64,000 nucleotides of DNA from Methylotenera sp. (GTDB taxonomy: Bacteria > Pseudomonadota > Gammaproteobacteria > Burkholderiales > Methylophilaceae). Position 1 is the stretch's first letter, and the number at the start of each line of letters is the position of its first letter. Position numbers and translations under genes: made by a program. Positions 48,746 through 57,817 of the stretch are shown one piece after another. Below the pieces are notes generated by a model that was not told the origin of the DNA, did not search any database, and saw nothing but the letters and a program-made list of their open reading frames with translations. Where the stretch lies: NCBI GenBank assembly GCA_017880905.1, contig JADGRO010000012.1:1-64000 (forward strand), written 5' to 3'.

Positions 48746-51226
48746 ATGAAACGCATGTTATTTAATGCCACACAGTCAGAAGAACTTCGCGTTGCGATTG
48801 TCGATGGGCAAAAACTGATCGATTTGGATATTGAACACGCTGGCAAAGAGCAGCGTAAAAGCAACATTTACAAGGGTGTTATTACCCGCGTAGAACCCTC
48901 ACTAGAAGCTGCATTTGTCGATTACGGCACCGAACGTCATGGCTTTTTGCCATTCAAAGAAATCTCACACAGTTACTTTTCTAAGAAAGCTGATGCTGGC
49001 CGCGCACGTATTCAAGACGTGATTAAAGAAGGTCAAGAACTCATCGTGCAAGTGGATAAAGACGAGCGCGGCAACAAAGGCGCTGCGCTTACTACTTACA
49101 TCTCGCTGGCCGGCCGCTATTTAGTATTAATGCCTAACAACCCGCGTGGTGGTGGCGTTTCGCGCCGCATCGAAGGTGAAGATCGTAATGAATTACGCGA
49201 TGTATTGGCAGAACTTGACGTACCAAAAGGCATGAGCATTATCGCCCGCACCGCTGGCATAGGCCGCAATGCCGAAGAGTTACAGTGGGATTTAAACTAC
49301 CTGACGCAACTTTGGACAGCGGTTGAAGAAGCTTCGCATATTCAAACGGGTGCCTTTTTAATTTACCAAGAAGGCAGCCTGGTTATTCGAGCAATTCGCG
49401 ATTATTTTAGCGCCGACATCAACGAAATCTTAATCGATACACCTGATGTATATGAGCAAGCAGTACAGTTTATGAACCACGTCATGCCTGGCAATGTGTC
49501 ACGCGTGAAACTGTATCAAGATGAAGTGCCACTATTTTCTCGCTTTCAAATCGAGCATCAAATCGAATCGGCTTTTTCACGCGAGGTACGCTTGCCTTCT
49601 GGCGGCGCCATAGTCATCGACCATACTGAGGCTTTAGTTTCGATTGACGTCAACTCTGGTCGCTCAATCAAAGGTAGTGACATTGAGCAAACTGCCTTCA
49701 ACACCAACCTAGAAGCGGCTGAAGAAGTGGCGCGCCAATTGCGCTTACGTGATTTGGGCGGCTTGGTGGTGATCGATTTTATCGATATGGAAAATCCGCG
49801 TAATCAGCGTGATATAGAAAATGCCCTGCGCGATGCGCTACATGCCGATCGTGCGCGCGTACAAACCGGTAAAATTTCACGCTTTGGTTTGCTCGAACTC
49901 TCGCGCCAGCGCTTGCGCCCAAGCTTGGGTGAGACCAATCACGCCGCTTGCCCACGTTGCAGTGGCACCGGTCATATTCGTGGTATCGAATCCACAGCGC
50001 TGCACATTTTGCGCATCACGCAAGAAGAAGCGATGAAAGACAACAGCGCGATTATTCAAGTGCAATTGCCTGTTGAAGCCGCGACCTTCTTGCTGAATGA
50101 AAAACGCGCCGATATTCATAAAATTGAGCAGCGCATGGGGGTGGAAGTGATACTGATTCCAAACATTCATATGGAAACGCCTAATTACAGCATCAATCGT
50201 ATTAAGCAGGATGATGTAACGGAAGAAACCTCTCAAGCCAGTTATAAAATGGTGGAATTGCCTGCCGAAACCGCTTACGTGCGCAGCCTAAATGAAGAAG
50301 TTAAACCGAGTGCACCAGAAGCCTTGGTAAAAGGTATTACGCCAACGACTGCCGCACCGATTGTGGAAGACAGACCCGCTGGAAAAACATCGCGACCTGC
50401 TGCTAAAACCTCATTTTTAGGCCGCATTAAAAAGTGGTTGGGCGGCGAAGGCGAAGTGAAGGTTGAAGAAAAAGCGGAAGACAGAGCTACGCGTGAAGCA
50501 CGTGATAATGCGCGCGACAACAATCGTGACCGTAACCGCGGTGGACGCAACCGTAACCGCAACAATCGCGACAGAAATCAAGAGCGTGGCGATAGACCAC
50601 AGCAGGGACAACGTCCTCAACAAGCCAATCAGCAGCCTCGCACACCACGGCCGGAACGTCCTATTGAAAATCGTGTAGAGAATGTTGAAACTGCTGCTAT
50701 CACTGCCCCTGTAGAAAATACAATGGCTGATGCTAATCAACAGCCGCGTCAAGAACGTGGTGGTCGCAGCCGTCGCGGTGGTCGCAATCGCAACAAGAAC
50801 CGCGACCAGAATCGTGATGCAAACGTTTCGGCGCCTACATTTGTTCCAAACGAACCTACACCAAGTATCGCACCAGCATTGGCTTCTGAGCCTGTTGCTG
50901 AAAAACATGTAAAAGCACCTGGCAAGGCTAAAAAATCTGCGAAAATAGTAGAACCAGTGGCGGAAACAACAAGCGCGCCAGAAATAGCACCAAAAACTAA
51001 AGCGGAGAAAAAACCTGCTGCTGCACGTAAACTAAAACCTGCAAAACCGGTTGATTTGGCAGCAAGTGGCTTGCAACTCGTGGAAACCAAAGGCGATGTC
51101 AAACCTGCGCCAGTAGCCGCTGAACCAGCGAAACCAAAAGCGCCGCGTAAAGCACCTAACTGGAAAAAAGATGCAGAATCTAAAAAAGATGATGTACCAT
51201 TGGTGATGGTAGAAACGCAGAAATAG
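48746..51226 (+). CDS. rne: Ribonuclease E
   Basis: An 826-residue endoribonuclease. The catalytic half (1-510) begins [10 protein letters not shown] and includes an S1 domain (about 35-120). D-V-N-S-G-R-S and V-I-D-F-I-D-M hold the two catalytic Asp residues, and C-P-R-C-S-G-T-G-H is the zinc link that joins dimers. The C-terminal half is disordered: Arg/Asn-rich blocks (N-R-D-R-N-R-G-G) for RNA binding, then Ala/Pro/Lys-rich sequence that would scaffold degradosome partners. G-G-G-A-G lies 7 nt before ATG 48746. A strong terminator follows the gene. Confidence 0.96.
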   Translation: MKRMLFNATQSEELRVAIVDGQKLIDLDIEHAGKEQRKSNIYKGVITRVEPSLEAAFVDYGTERHGFLPFKEISHSYFSKKADAGRARIQDVIKEGQELIVQVDKDERGNKGAALTTYISLAGRYLVLMPNNPRGGGVSRRIEGEDRNELRDVLAELDVPKGMSIIARTAGIGRNAEELQWDLNYLTQLWTAVEEASHIQTGAFLIYQEGSLVIRAIRDYFSADINEILIDTPDVYEQAVQFMNHVMPGNVSRVKLYQDEVPLFSRFQIEHQIESAFSREVRLPSGGAIVIDHTEALVSIDVNSGRSIKGSDIEQTAFNTNLEAAEEVARQLRLRDLGGLVVIDFIDMENPRNQRDIENALRDALHADRARVQTGKISRFGLLELSRQRLRPSLGETNHAACPRCSGTGHIRGIESTALHILRITQEEAMKDNSAIIQVQLPVEAATFLLNEKRADIHKIEQRMGVEVILIPNIHMETPNYSINRIKQDDVTEETSQASYKMVELPAETAYVRSLNEEVKPSAPEALVKGITPTTAAPIVEDRPAGKTSRPAAKTSFLGRIKKWLGGEGEVKVEEKAEDRATREARDNARDNNRDRNRGGRNRNRNNRDRNQERGDRPQQGQRPQQANQQPRTPRPERPIENRVENVETAAITAPVENTMADANQQPRQERGGRSRRGGRNRNKNRDQNRDANVSAPTFVPNEPTPSIAPALASEPVAEKHVKAPGKAKKSAKIVEPVAETTSAPEIAPKTKAEKKPAAARKLKPAKPVDLAASGLQLVETKGDVKPAPVAAEPAKPKAPRKAPNWKKDAESKKDDVPLVMVETQK

Positions 51227-51254
51227 TTACAGAAACAACAGTCTTTGCAGCAAT

Positions 51255-51283
51255 AAAAAAGCCCGATTAGTTCGGGCTTTTTT
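51255..51283 (+). terminator. Intrinsic terminator of rne
   Basis: A 12-bp stem (AAAAAAGCCCGA / TCGGGCTTTTTT) with a 5-nt loop ends in a T-run. The A-run on the other side means that it can also terminate the convergent gene at 51336-52049. Confidence 0.93.
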
Positions 51284-51335
51284 GTGCCTTCAGCATAATA
51301 TGCATAGCCATTGCGCCCTACGCGGGTAGGCTCCA

Positions 51336-52049
51336 TTAATCATTGGAACTTTCTCCAGATTGTTTTTCGAAATCTCTTGTGAATGCCTGGATTTTCTCAA
51401 AGAGCTGATCGTCCCCAAATGCTTTAGTGCAAAAGGCAAAAGCGATAATGCCTCGATAGAAATAATTCCATATATCTTTTCTATGCTCATCGTGACGCAT
51501 AGTTCCTTGCACACCACGGACGTGGAATCTAGGCGGATTCCCACCGTATATATCCATAATTTGTGGTGAGGCTGCATGTACATATCCTGAATATGTTTTA
51601 CTGATTGTCCTAGTAGCCTTGGCTAAGCTGCTTGGATCAGGCCCAGATTTTCCAACGCGTGCAATATAGGCACGAATTTTCTTGCGGGGAATCATTGGCC
51701 GACGTTGTGTTGAATCTATGACCGTCTTACCATCAAACTCCTCCTCATAAAATGCGTCCAGATATTCTTGGTGTAACGGAGTGAAGTCATTAAAAATTAC
51801 AGAGAAGCTTAAAAACGTAATGTCTTCTTCAATTTCATCAAGCATGCGTTGCAATGAAGCTTGCTCTTGCACAAAGCCGTGCTCCATTAGTAGTCTGGCA
51901 GAATGAAGACCTGAAATTAATCTGGCCAGTTTTTGAACTAGCGCTTGATGGAGAGATTTCTCAGCATAACGATACGCAAATGAATCCATCAAGGGCACTT
52001 GCTTGGGCTGGGGTACTCGACTTGCGAGCAGGTGAAGCGTTTCTTCCAT
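51336..52049 (-). CDS. Helical protein of unknown function
   Basis: A soluble protein of about 237 residues. ATG 52049 (M-E-E-T-L-H-L-L-A-S) is preferred; a frame extension to a TTG at 52112 exists but reads as AT-rich non-coding DNA. It is largely helical, with a run of acidic residues (D-E-I-E-E-D-I near 83) and an R-x4-H-like A-R-V-G-K segment in the middle. The C-terminal part has H-D-E-H-R-K-D-I-W-N-Y-F-Y-R-G-I-I-A-F-A. It resembles helical proteins of defence or HEPN-like type only in a general way, and I name no family. The gene lies between the rne terminator and the DUF190 gene. Confidence 0.65.
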   Translation of the reverse strand: MEETLHLLASRVPQPKQVPLMDSFAYRYAEKSLHQALVQKLARLISGLHSARLLMEHGFVQEQASLQRMLDEIEEDITFLSFSVIFNDFTPLHQEYLDAFYEEEFDGKTVIDSTQRRPMIPRKKIRAYIARVGKSGPDPSSLAKATRTISKTYSGYVHAASPQIMDIYGGNPPRFHVRGVQGTMRHDEHRKDIWNYFYRGIIAFAFCTKAFGDDQLFEKIQAFTRDFEKQSGESSND

Positions 52050-52132
52050 GTGACAAAGTGCAGTGTTGTAAAGTTGATTTATCGAATTAATAACAATTAA
52101 AGGGGTCAGCAATAGCGTATTGCTAACCCGTC

Positions 52133-52456
52133 CTACTTCGGCTGTTTGGTCTGCCCTGCTTCGGCGTGAAATTTAATATAAAACAACGAATTGTTCTCCG
52201 TCTCTAGCAGTGCCAATAACTGATTAATGGCCTCATCAGTCGCAAAAAACTCAAGAATGACAGGCAGCTCTCCCGCCAGCTCAAAAAAATGTTGCTCATG
52301 TAAATGCCCATGACGGCCAAACCCCGCCATGGCACGAACAGCTGAGCCCCCAGGAATTCCGATTAATTCTGCTTGCTTCAAAATCCATTCGTAGAGCAAA
52401 TCACCATGATGGCGTAACGCTTCCGGTACAAATAATTTCAGGTAAATTCCTTGCAT
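52133..52456 (-). CDS. DUF190 (PII-like) protein, CrcB partner
   Basis: A 107-residue cytoplasmic protein of the DUF190 family, which has a ferredoxin-like PII-type fold. G-I-P-G-G-S-A-V-R-A-M-A-G-F-G near residue 33 is the family signature, and F-F-E-L-A-G-E-L-P-V follows. These genes commonly sit beside crcB, and here crcB ends 4 bp upstream, so the protein probably regulates the fluoride channel or senses fluoride stress. Confidence 0.9.
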   Translation of the reverse strand: MQGIYLKLFVPEALRHHGDLLYEWILKQAELIGIPGGSAVRAMAGFGRHGHLHEQHFFELAGELPVILEFFATDEAINQLLALLETENNSLFYIKFHAEAGQTKQPK

Positions 52457-52460
52457 CTCA

Positions 52461-52844
52461 TTATCCTCGTATCAACTGTATAGTTAGTATGCCCATGCCA
52501 GTCATGGCCAGCGAACCTAACACATGCATCAATATATGTGTTATCGCCCAGCTATATTGTCCACGGGCAAGCAAAGTCACGCCTTCAGCAGAGAAAGTAG
52601 AAAAAGTAGTCAACCCCCCGAGAAAGCCAGTAGTAACAAAAAGTCGAACCTCCGGAGGAAATGAAGAGGTTAGCGCAAATATACCCATGGCCAGGCCCAT
52701 CAGATATCCACCTACTAGGTTTGCCGCCAGCGTACCCAACGGCAATGTCGGCAATGTCGCATTAAGCATCGAGCCAAGCCCCCAACGCGCCCATGCGCCT
52801 AAAGCAGCGCCCCCGCCTACTGCAAGCCATTGTCCTGCTGCCAT
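52461..52844 (-). CDS. crcB: Fluoride ion channel CrcB/Fluc
   Basis: A 127-residue four-helix membrane protein, the normal size. ATG 52844 is chosen because GAGAGG lies 5-6 nt upstream; the frame extends to 52889 but would add 15 residues not found in the family. G-G-G-A-A-L-G-A-W-A-R-W-G-L-G, G-T-L-A-A-N-L-V-G-G-Y-L-M-G, and G-F-L-G-G-L-T-T-F-S-T-F-S (the last with the central Phe and polar track) are Fluc motifs. It exports fluoride as a dual-topology dimer. No fluoride riboswitch fits in the short gap to glgA. Confidence 0.93.
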   Translation of the reverse strand: MAAGQWLAVGGGAALGAWARWGLGSMLNATLPTLPLGTLAANLVGGYLMGLAMGIFALTSSFPPEVRLFVTTGFLGGLTTFSTFSAEGVTLLARGQYSWAITHILMHVLGSLAMTGMGILTIQLIRG

Positions 52845-52845
52845 A

Positions 52846-52876
52846 TTGCCTCTCAAATGAAAAAACAAACTATAAT
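52846..52876 (+). promoter_or_regulatory. Possible glgA promoter
   Basis: TTGCCT (52846-52851) and a perfect TATAAT (52871-52876) with a 19-bp spacer face glgA and overlap the 5' end of crcB. Transcription would start about 10 nt before ATG 52893, giving a very short leader. Confidence 0.35.
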
Positions 52877-52892
52877 GCAAATATACCATTGA

Positions 52893-54371
52893 ATGACTTG
52901 TGAGAATAATTTGCGCGTTTTATTTGCTACCTCTGAAGCCCACCCACTGATTAAAACTGGCGGCCTTGCCGACGTAAGCGGCGCTCTACCTAAAGCACTC
53001 AGCCAATTAAAACAATTCAAGGGTGATATAAAAATATTAATCCCGGGCTATAGCGCAGTTTTGGCCAAATTAAAATCGCCGCAAACCTTTGCCAATATCG
53101 AAGTTCTAGGCCAAAACTGTACTTTAATCGCGGGCAAAATGCCCGATAGCAGTTTGGATGTGATTGCTATACAAAACACAGCGTTGTACGAGCGCACAGG
53201 CGGCCCTTATAGCGATGGAAATGGCATGGATTGGCCAGATAACGCACTGCGGTTTGCGGTGCTCTCACGCCTGGCCAGCTTGTTGTGCAGCAAAAATAGC
53301 CCATTAAAAAATTGGCAGCCAGATTTGATTCAATGTAACGATTGGCAAACCGGCCTAGCGCCCGCCTATATGAAGCTGGTAGATAAATCGACTACAAAAT
53401 CCATTCTCAGCATCCATAATTTAGCTTTTCAGGGCTGTTTTGACACGAGTTGGATAAGTAAACTAGCGCTGCCAGTTGCGCAATATCAAATCGACGGCTT
53501 TGAGTATTATGGTCAGCTCTCGTTTTTAAAGGCAGGCATTTTTTATGCGGATAAATTATGTACGGTGAGCCCAACTTATGCGCAAGAGATTCAAACCGAA
53601 AAATTCGGATTTGGCATGCAAGGCTTGCTGAAAGCACGTAGTGGCGATTTAACTGGCATTTTGAATGGCATTGATACGCAGGAATGGAATCCTGCCACAG
53701 ATATGCATTTAATCAAAAACTATAGCAATAGTCGCATCGCGGGTAAAAAAGCGGTTAAGCACGCGTTACAACAACATTTGGGGTTACAAATTGATGCAGC
53801 TGCACCATTGTTGGGCATAGTGAGCCGCCTTACTTATCAAAAAGGTCTGGATTTAATGCCCGAAATTATGCCAAAACTCATTCAGCAAGGCTGCCAGTTT
53901 GCCATACTTGGTAGTGGAGATAAAGCGCTGGAAGCAAGCTTTAATACACTCGCAGAACATTATCCGGCGCAGGTGAGCATGAATACCGGTTACCACGAGC
54001 ATTTATCTCACAACATTATGGCGGGTTGCGATATGTTCGTGATGCCTTCTCGCTTCGAACCGTGTGGCTTAAACCAGCTATATGGTCTGGCTTACGGCAC
54101 GCCGCCCATCGTTTCGCTTACGGGTGGATTGGCGGATTCAGTGCGCGACATCAATGAATTATCACTTAAAAACAACACTGCGACCGGTTTTGTAGTAAAA
54201 AATGTCAATAGCGCGTCACTTTTGGTCACAATTGAGCGTGCAATTAATGTTTGGAAAGATAAGAAAATCTGGCACCAAATTCAAAAAAATGGCATGCAAC
54301 GCAATATTAGCTGGGATTCCAGCGCGATTAACTACTTAGCGCTGTATGAAAAAACCCTCTCAAACAATTAA
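52893..54371 (+). CDS. glgA: Glycogen synthase GlgA
   Basis: A 492-residue GT5 bacterial glycogen synthase. The N-terminal K-T-G-G-L-A-D-V binds ADP-glucose. The C-terminal GT-B domain has S-R-L-T-Y-Q-K-G-L-D and P-S-R-F-E-P-C-G-L-N-Q, with the catalytic Glu. It extends alpha-1,4-glucan with ADP-glucose from GlgC. The gene lies about 10 kb from the glgC-glgB cluster and is divergent from crcB, so it is a separate transcription unit, ended by the terminator at 54437. Confidence 0.95.
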   Translation: MTCENNLRVLFATSEAHPLIKTGGLADVSGALPKALSQLKQFKGDIKILIPGYSAVLAKLKSPQTFANIEVLGQNCTLIAGKMPDSSLDVIAIQNTALYERTGGPYSDGNGMDWPDNALRFAVLSRLASLLCSKNSPLKNWQPDLIQCNDWQTGLAPAYMKLVDKSTTKSILSIHNLAFQGCFDTSWISKLALPVAQYQIDGFEYYGQLSFLKAGIFYADKLCTVSPTYAQEIQTEKFGFGMQGLLKARSGDLTGILNGIDTQEWNPATDMHLIKNYSNSRIAGKKAVKHALQQHLGLQIDAAAPLLGIVSRLTYQKGLDLMPEIMPKLIQQGCQFAILGSGDKALEASFNTLAEHYPAQVSMNTGYHEHLSHNIMAGCDMFVMPSRFEPCGLNQLYGLAYGTPPIVSLTGGLADSVRDINELSLKNNTATGFVVKNVNSASLLVTIERAINVWKDKKIWHQIQKNGMQRNISWDSSAINYLALYEKTLSNN

Positions 54372-54436
54372 ATATGGAGTTGGCACGGTTGATGCTTAAT
54401 ATAATTGAGCTCTCCAAAGCTTACTCCTCCTCCCTA

Positions 54437-54474
54437 GGGGCGTAACACATTAAAGATGTTGCGCCTCTTTTTTT
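54437..54474 (+). terminator. Intrinsic terminator of glgA
   Basis: An 11-bp stem (GGGGCGTAACA with TGTTGCGCCTC, two G-U pairs) and a 9-nt loop are followed by seven T residues. It lies 66 bp after the glgA stop. Confidence 0.88.
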
Positions 54475-54478
54475 ATCC

Positions 54479-54601
54479 TAAATTAATTGTTTGAGCTAAT
54501 TGCATCGTTGGGCAGTACTCATAGTCTCAATGTACAACCACGTACTATGTCGGCTTCTGCGTTCCGTCCGCCTCGCATTTCAACTCAAACAAATTAATTT
54601 A
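54479..54601. mobile_element. Candidate TA-flanked miniature inverted-repeat element
   Basis: A 121-bp non-coding stretch with terminal inverted repeats: left AAATTAATTGTTTGAG (54480-54495), right the complement with one extra base (54584-54600). A TA dinucleotide stands at each outer end, as left by IS630/mariner-type transposition. Inside are shorter symmetric pieces (C-A-T-A-G-T / A-C-T-A-T-G around a T-G-T-A-C-A) and a GC-rich right half. It has no reading frame. It may also be a dispersed palindromic repeat; copy number elsewhere is unknown. Confidence 0.5.
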
Positions 54602-54615
54602 CAAAGCTCTACTGC

Positions 54616-55179
54616 TTATTTCACAATAAAATGCTCGCGGTAATATTTAAGTTCATCAATCGATTCATAAATATCCGCCAAGGCTTCGTGCTTGCTGGCT
54701 TTCTTAAAACCTGAATAAATCTCCGGTTTCCAACGCCGTGCGAGTTCTTTGAACACGCTAACATCCAAATTGCGATAATGAAAATAAGCTTCTAAATCAG
54801 GCATATAACGCGCCATAAAGCGTCTATCTTGGCAAATAGAATTGCCACACATAGGTGATTTTCCTGCAGAAACAAACTGCTTCAAATAAGTAATCATTTG
54901 CTCGGTGGCTACGGCTTCATCCAAGGTTGAAGCTTTAACTTTGTCAATCAACCCACTGCGGCCATGCGTCCCCTTGTTCCAAGCATCCATGCCATCTAAT
55001 ACGCTGTCTGATTGATGAATCACCAGCACAGGCGATTCGCCCAGCACACTTAATTCGGCATCTGTCACCACCACCGCTAGCTCTAAAATACGATCAGAAT
55101 CTGGCAGCAAGCCACTCATTTCCATATCTAACCAGATTAAATTGTCGTTGTTTAAATTATTACTAGCAGCTTCCATCAT
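54616..55179 (-). CDS. orn: Oligoribonuclease Orn
   Basis: An exonuclease of the DEDDh family, about 187 residues. ATG 55179 is chosen because GGAAAT lies just upstream; the frame extends to 55233 but the extra residues form a hydrophobic stretch absent in relatives. D-M-E-M-S-G-L holds the first Asp/Glu, S-I-C-Q-D-R-R-F the third, and K-H-E-A-L-A-D-I the catalytic His and last Asp. It degrades the 2-5 nt RNA ends, including pGpG from c-di-GMP turnover, which links it to the EAL and HD-GYP genes downstream. Divergent from the M48 gene. Confidence 0.94.
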   Translation of the reverse strand: MMEAASNNLNNDNLIWLDMEMSGLLPDSDRILELAVVVTDAELSVLGESPVLVIHQSDSVLDGMDAWNKGTHGRSGLIDKVKASTLDEAVATEQMITYLKQFVSAGKSPMCGNSICQDRRFMARYMPDLEAYFHYRNLDVSVFKELARRWKPEIYSGFKKASKHEALADIYESIDELKYYREHFIVK

Positions 55180-55275
55180 GATTTCCATTAAAATTGCGAA
55201 TAATAGCAATAGCAGTGAACCAACACGCTGCAAATGCCTCAGAATAGCGTTAGTTTAACTTAATTTAGAAATGTC

Positions 55276-56529
55276 ATGGCATCCATACTTACACTTATTT
55301 TTATTGTTTTATTAATTGCAACCACACTCACACGGCTTTGGTTGGGCGCGCGCCATATCGGCTATGTACAAGCACATCGCGGGCAAGTTCCAGTCGCTTT
55401 TTCTGAGAATATTTCGCTGGAAGCACACCAAAAAGCCGCCGATTATTCTGCCGCAAAAACCAAACTTGCATTAGCGGAAGTCGTCGTACAAGTTTTGCTG
55501 CTATTGGCCTTCACGCTAGGCGGCGGTTTACAATGGATAGACAATATTTGGCAAAATATACTGCCAAACCACGAAATATTTCGCGGCGCATTGGTAATTT
55601 GTAGCGCCCTGCTAGCTAGCGCCTTGATTGATTTGCCTTTTGAGTATTACAAAACATTTACTATCGACGAAAAATTTGGCTTTAACAAAATGACGCCACA
55701 CATGTTTTTTACTGACTTAATCAAACACAGCTTAGTCGGTTTGGCGCTAGGTGCACCGATTCTGTTTGCTGCACTGTGGCTTATGCAAGACGCTGGGGCT
55801 TATTGGTGGTTTTATTTATGGGTGATTTGGAGCTTGTTTAACATCGTCATGCTGGCGGTTTATCCTACTTTTATCGCACCTTTATTCAACAAATTTACAC
55901 CACTTGCTGATGAAAACCTGAAATCGCGGATTGAAGCGCTTTTAACTAAATGCGGATTTAAATCACAGGGCTTGTATGTGATGGATGGCTCCGCACGTAG
56001 CAGCCACGGCAACGCCTATTTTACTGGCTTTGGCAGTAGTAAACGTGTGGTGTTTTTTGATACTTTGCTCAGCCAATTAAACGGTGAGGAAATTGAAGCT
56101 GTACTCGCGCATGAACTAGGTCACTTCAAACATCATCATGTGATTAAACGTATCGCGCTGATGTTTTTTGTGAGCTTTTTAGGGTTGGCTTTGCTAGGCT
56201 GGCTGATGAATCAGACTTGGTTTTACAATGGATTAGGTGTAACCGCGCCTAGCAATCACATGGCTTTGATTTTATTTTTGCTGGTGTCACCGGTGTTTTT
56301 ATTTTTGTTGCGCCCGATTATGGCAGGTTATTCACGCAAAAACGAGTTTGAAGCCGATGACTACGCTGCTAAGCATGCCGATCCAAAACACTTGGTGGAA
56401 GCACTAGTGAAGCTTTACCGCGATAATGCTTCTACGCTCACACCAGACCCGCTGCACTCGGCATTTTACGATTCGCACCCGCCCGCCAGCATTCGCATTT
56501 CTAAATTAGCAGCGTATACTGCAAATTAA
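55276..56529 (+). CDS. M48-family CAAX prenyl protease-like peptidase (Ste24 type)
   Basis: A 417-residue membrane metalloprotease with about seven hydrophobic segments. The zinc motif is H-E-L-G-H in A-V-L-A-H-E-L-G-H-F-K (about residue 278), and the third ligand Glu is in N-E-F-E-A-D-D-Y-A (about residue 357). The N-terminal CAAX_protease_1_N region is present, so it is Ste24-like and larger than HtpX. It probably clears misfolded membrane proteins. The cytochrome c gene starts directly after its stop codon. Confidence 0.9.
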   Translation: MASILTLIFIVLLIATTLTRLWLGARHIGYVQAHRGQVPVAFSENISLEAHQKAADYSAAKTKLALAEVVVQVLLLLAFTLGGGLQWIDNIWQNILPNHEIFRGALVICSALLASALIDLPFEYYKTFTIDEKFGFNKMTPHMFFTDLIKHSLVGLALGAPILFAALWLMQDAGAYWWFYLWVIWSLFNIVMLAVYPTFIAPLFNKFTPLADENLKSRIEALLTKCGFKSQGLYVMDGSARSSHGNAYFTGFGSSKRVVFFDTLLSQLNGEEIEAVLAHELGHFKHHHVIKRIALMFFVSFLGLALLGWLMNQTWFYNGLGVTAPSNHMALILFLLVSPVFLFLLRPIMAGYSRKNEFEADDYAAKHADPKHLVEALVKLYRDNASTLTPDPLHSAFYDSHPPASIRISKLAAYTAN

Positions 56530-56838
56530 ATGAGAATTGTATTTATATTATTTTGTTTGTTGAGCTTGAATGCTAGCGCCAACGAGCTATTCGCCAAGGC
56601 AGACGTAGCTGCTGGCAAGGCATTACACGAAAAAAATTGCATCAGTTGCCATGCCTCAAGCTTTGGCGGCAATGGTTCGGGCATTTACATGCGCGAATAC
56701 GCCAAAGTTAAAACCAGCAAAGGATTAGTGACGCAAGTACGTGCCTGCAATACCAATATTGGCTTAAAATGGTTTGAAGATGAAGAGCTCAACGTGGCGG
56801 CATACCTCAACCAAGCGTATTATAAATTTGAAAAATAA
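56530..56838 (+). CDS. Small periplasmic cytochrome c
   Basis: A 102-residue class I c-type cytochrome. A signal peptide at 1-17 (ends N-A-S-A-N) precedes a single heme-binding motif C-I-S-C-H near residue 38. The likely axial Met is the M of I-Y-M-R-E-Y. Its start codon follows the M48 stop without a gap and its stop is followed at once by the rsgA ATG, so the three genes are coupled. An electron-carrier role is likely; the partner is unknown. Confidence 0.9.
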   Translation: MRIVFILFCLLSLNASANELFAKADVAAGKALHEKNCISCHASSFGGNGSGIYMREYAKVKTSKGLVTQVRACNTNIGLKWFEDEELNVAAYLNQAYYKFEK

Positions 56839-57708
56839 ATGATGCAGAGCGGCTTGGTTGTTGCCGCCTATGGCAGGCGTTACGAAGTTGAGCTGCCCAA
56901 TAAATCACGCATTAGTTGCGTCACACGTAGTAAAAAAACCGATTTAGCCTGTGGTGATATCGTCACCATCAAACTCACCGACACCTCAGAAGGCGTTGTA
57001 GAATCAAGTGAGCCGCGTAAATCATTGCTCTATCGTAATAGCGCATTCAAAAGTAAAATTCTCGCTGCAAATGTCACGCAAATAGTCATTGTATTGGCGA
57101 CACAACCCAGCTTTTATGAGGCTTTGCTCAATCGCTGCTTGGTGTCCGCAGAAGCCGCACAAATCAAGCCACTGATTGTGCTAAATAAATGCGATTTGGC
57201 CGATGCAGATGCTGCTAAAAATAAACTAAAGTTATACCAAGATTTAGGTTACCAAGTTCTGCATTTATCTGCAAAGCAAGATATTTCTGCACTTCGACCC
57301 TATTTGGTTAATCATCAAAGTGTGTTAGTCGGCCAATCCGGCATGGGTAAATCGACTATCATCAATGCCTTGCTGCCAGGCCAGCAGGTCCGTACGCAAA
57401 CCATGAGCGCTGCGCTAGATAGCGGAAAACACACCACTACTGCCGCACATTTGTATCACTTAGACGAAACCAGCAGCTTGATCGATTCCCCCGGCTTGCA
57501 AGAGTTTGGTTTGCATCACCTGACGAATGAAGAGCTTGAGTTGGCTTTTAAAGAATTTAGGCCATACTTAGGCAAATGCCGTTTTAACAACTGCAAACAT
57601 TTGCATGAGCCAGATTGCGCGGTGATTAATGCTGCAAATTATGGCAAAATATCTACTGTTAGATTAGGTTTTTATCAAAGCTTGGCACAAGAACAGATGA
57701 TTAGCTAA
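56839..57708 (+). CDS. rsgA: Small ribosomal subunit GTPase RsgA
   Basis: A 289-residue circularly permuted GTPase. An N-terminal OB-fold (about 1-70) precedes the G domain in G4-G1-G3 order: N-K-C-D, then G-Q-S-G-M-G-K-S-T-I, then D-S-P-G-L-Q-E-F. The C-terminal zinc site is C-R-F-N-N-C-K-H-L-H-E-P-D-C. It helps mature the 30S subunit and releases RbfA. It ends the M48-cytochrome-rsgA unit. Confidence 0.95.
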   Translation: MMQSGLVVAAYGRRYEVELPNKSRISCVTRSKKTDLACGDIVTIKLTDTSEGVVESSEPRKSLLYRNSAFKSKILAANVTQIVIVLATQPSFYEALLNRCLVSAEAAQIKPLIVLNKCDLADADAAKNKLKLYQDLGYQVLHLSAKQDISALRPYLVNHQSVLVGQSGMGKSTIINALLPGQQVRTQTMSAALDSGKHTTTAAHLYHLDETSSLIDSPGLQEFGLHHLTNEELELAFKEFRPYLGKCRFNNCKHLHEPDCAVINAANYGKISTVRLGFYQSLAQEQMIS

Positions 57709-57817
57709 AATATTACAAAAACTACTTATACTAATGGTTTTGTGGGGTATCATTCTCCAACACTAGAGTAGAGCGCGTCCAATAATTTTACAAATTATTT
57801 TTAAGATTTTTTAATTC

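Noticed and set aside
50417-51336. Long minus-strand frames opposite the rne C-terminal region
   Set aside because: They are shadows of the repetitive Arg/Asn- and Ala/Lys-rich coding sequence; their proteins are biased (Ser/Thr/Val/Leu strings) and have no starts with ribosome binding sites.
52050-52112. An N-terminal extension of the unknown helical protein to TTG 52112
   Set aside because: The added 21 residues look non-coding and the TTG has no ribosome binding site.
52845-52892. A fluoride riboswitch before crcB
   Set aside because: The gap is too short and lacks the conserved fluoride-riboswitch pseudoknot bases.
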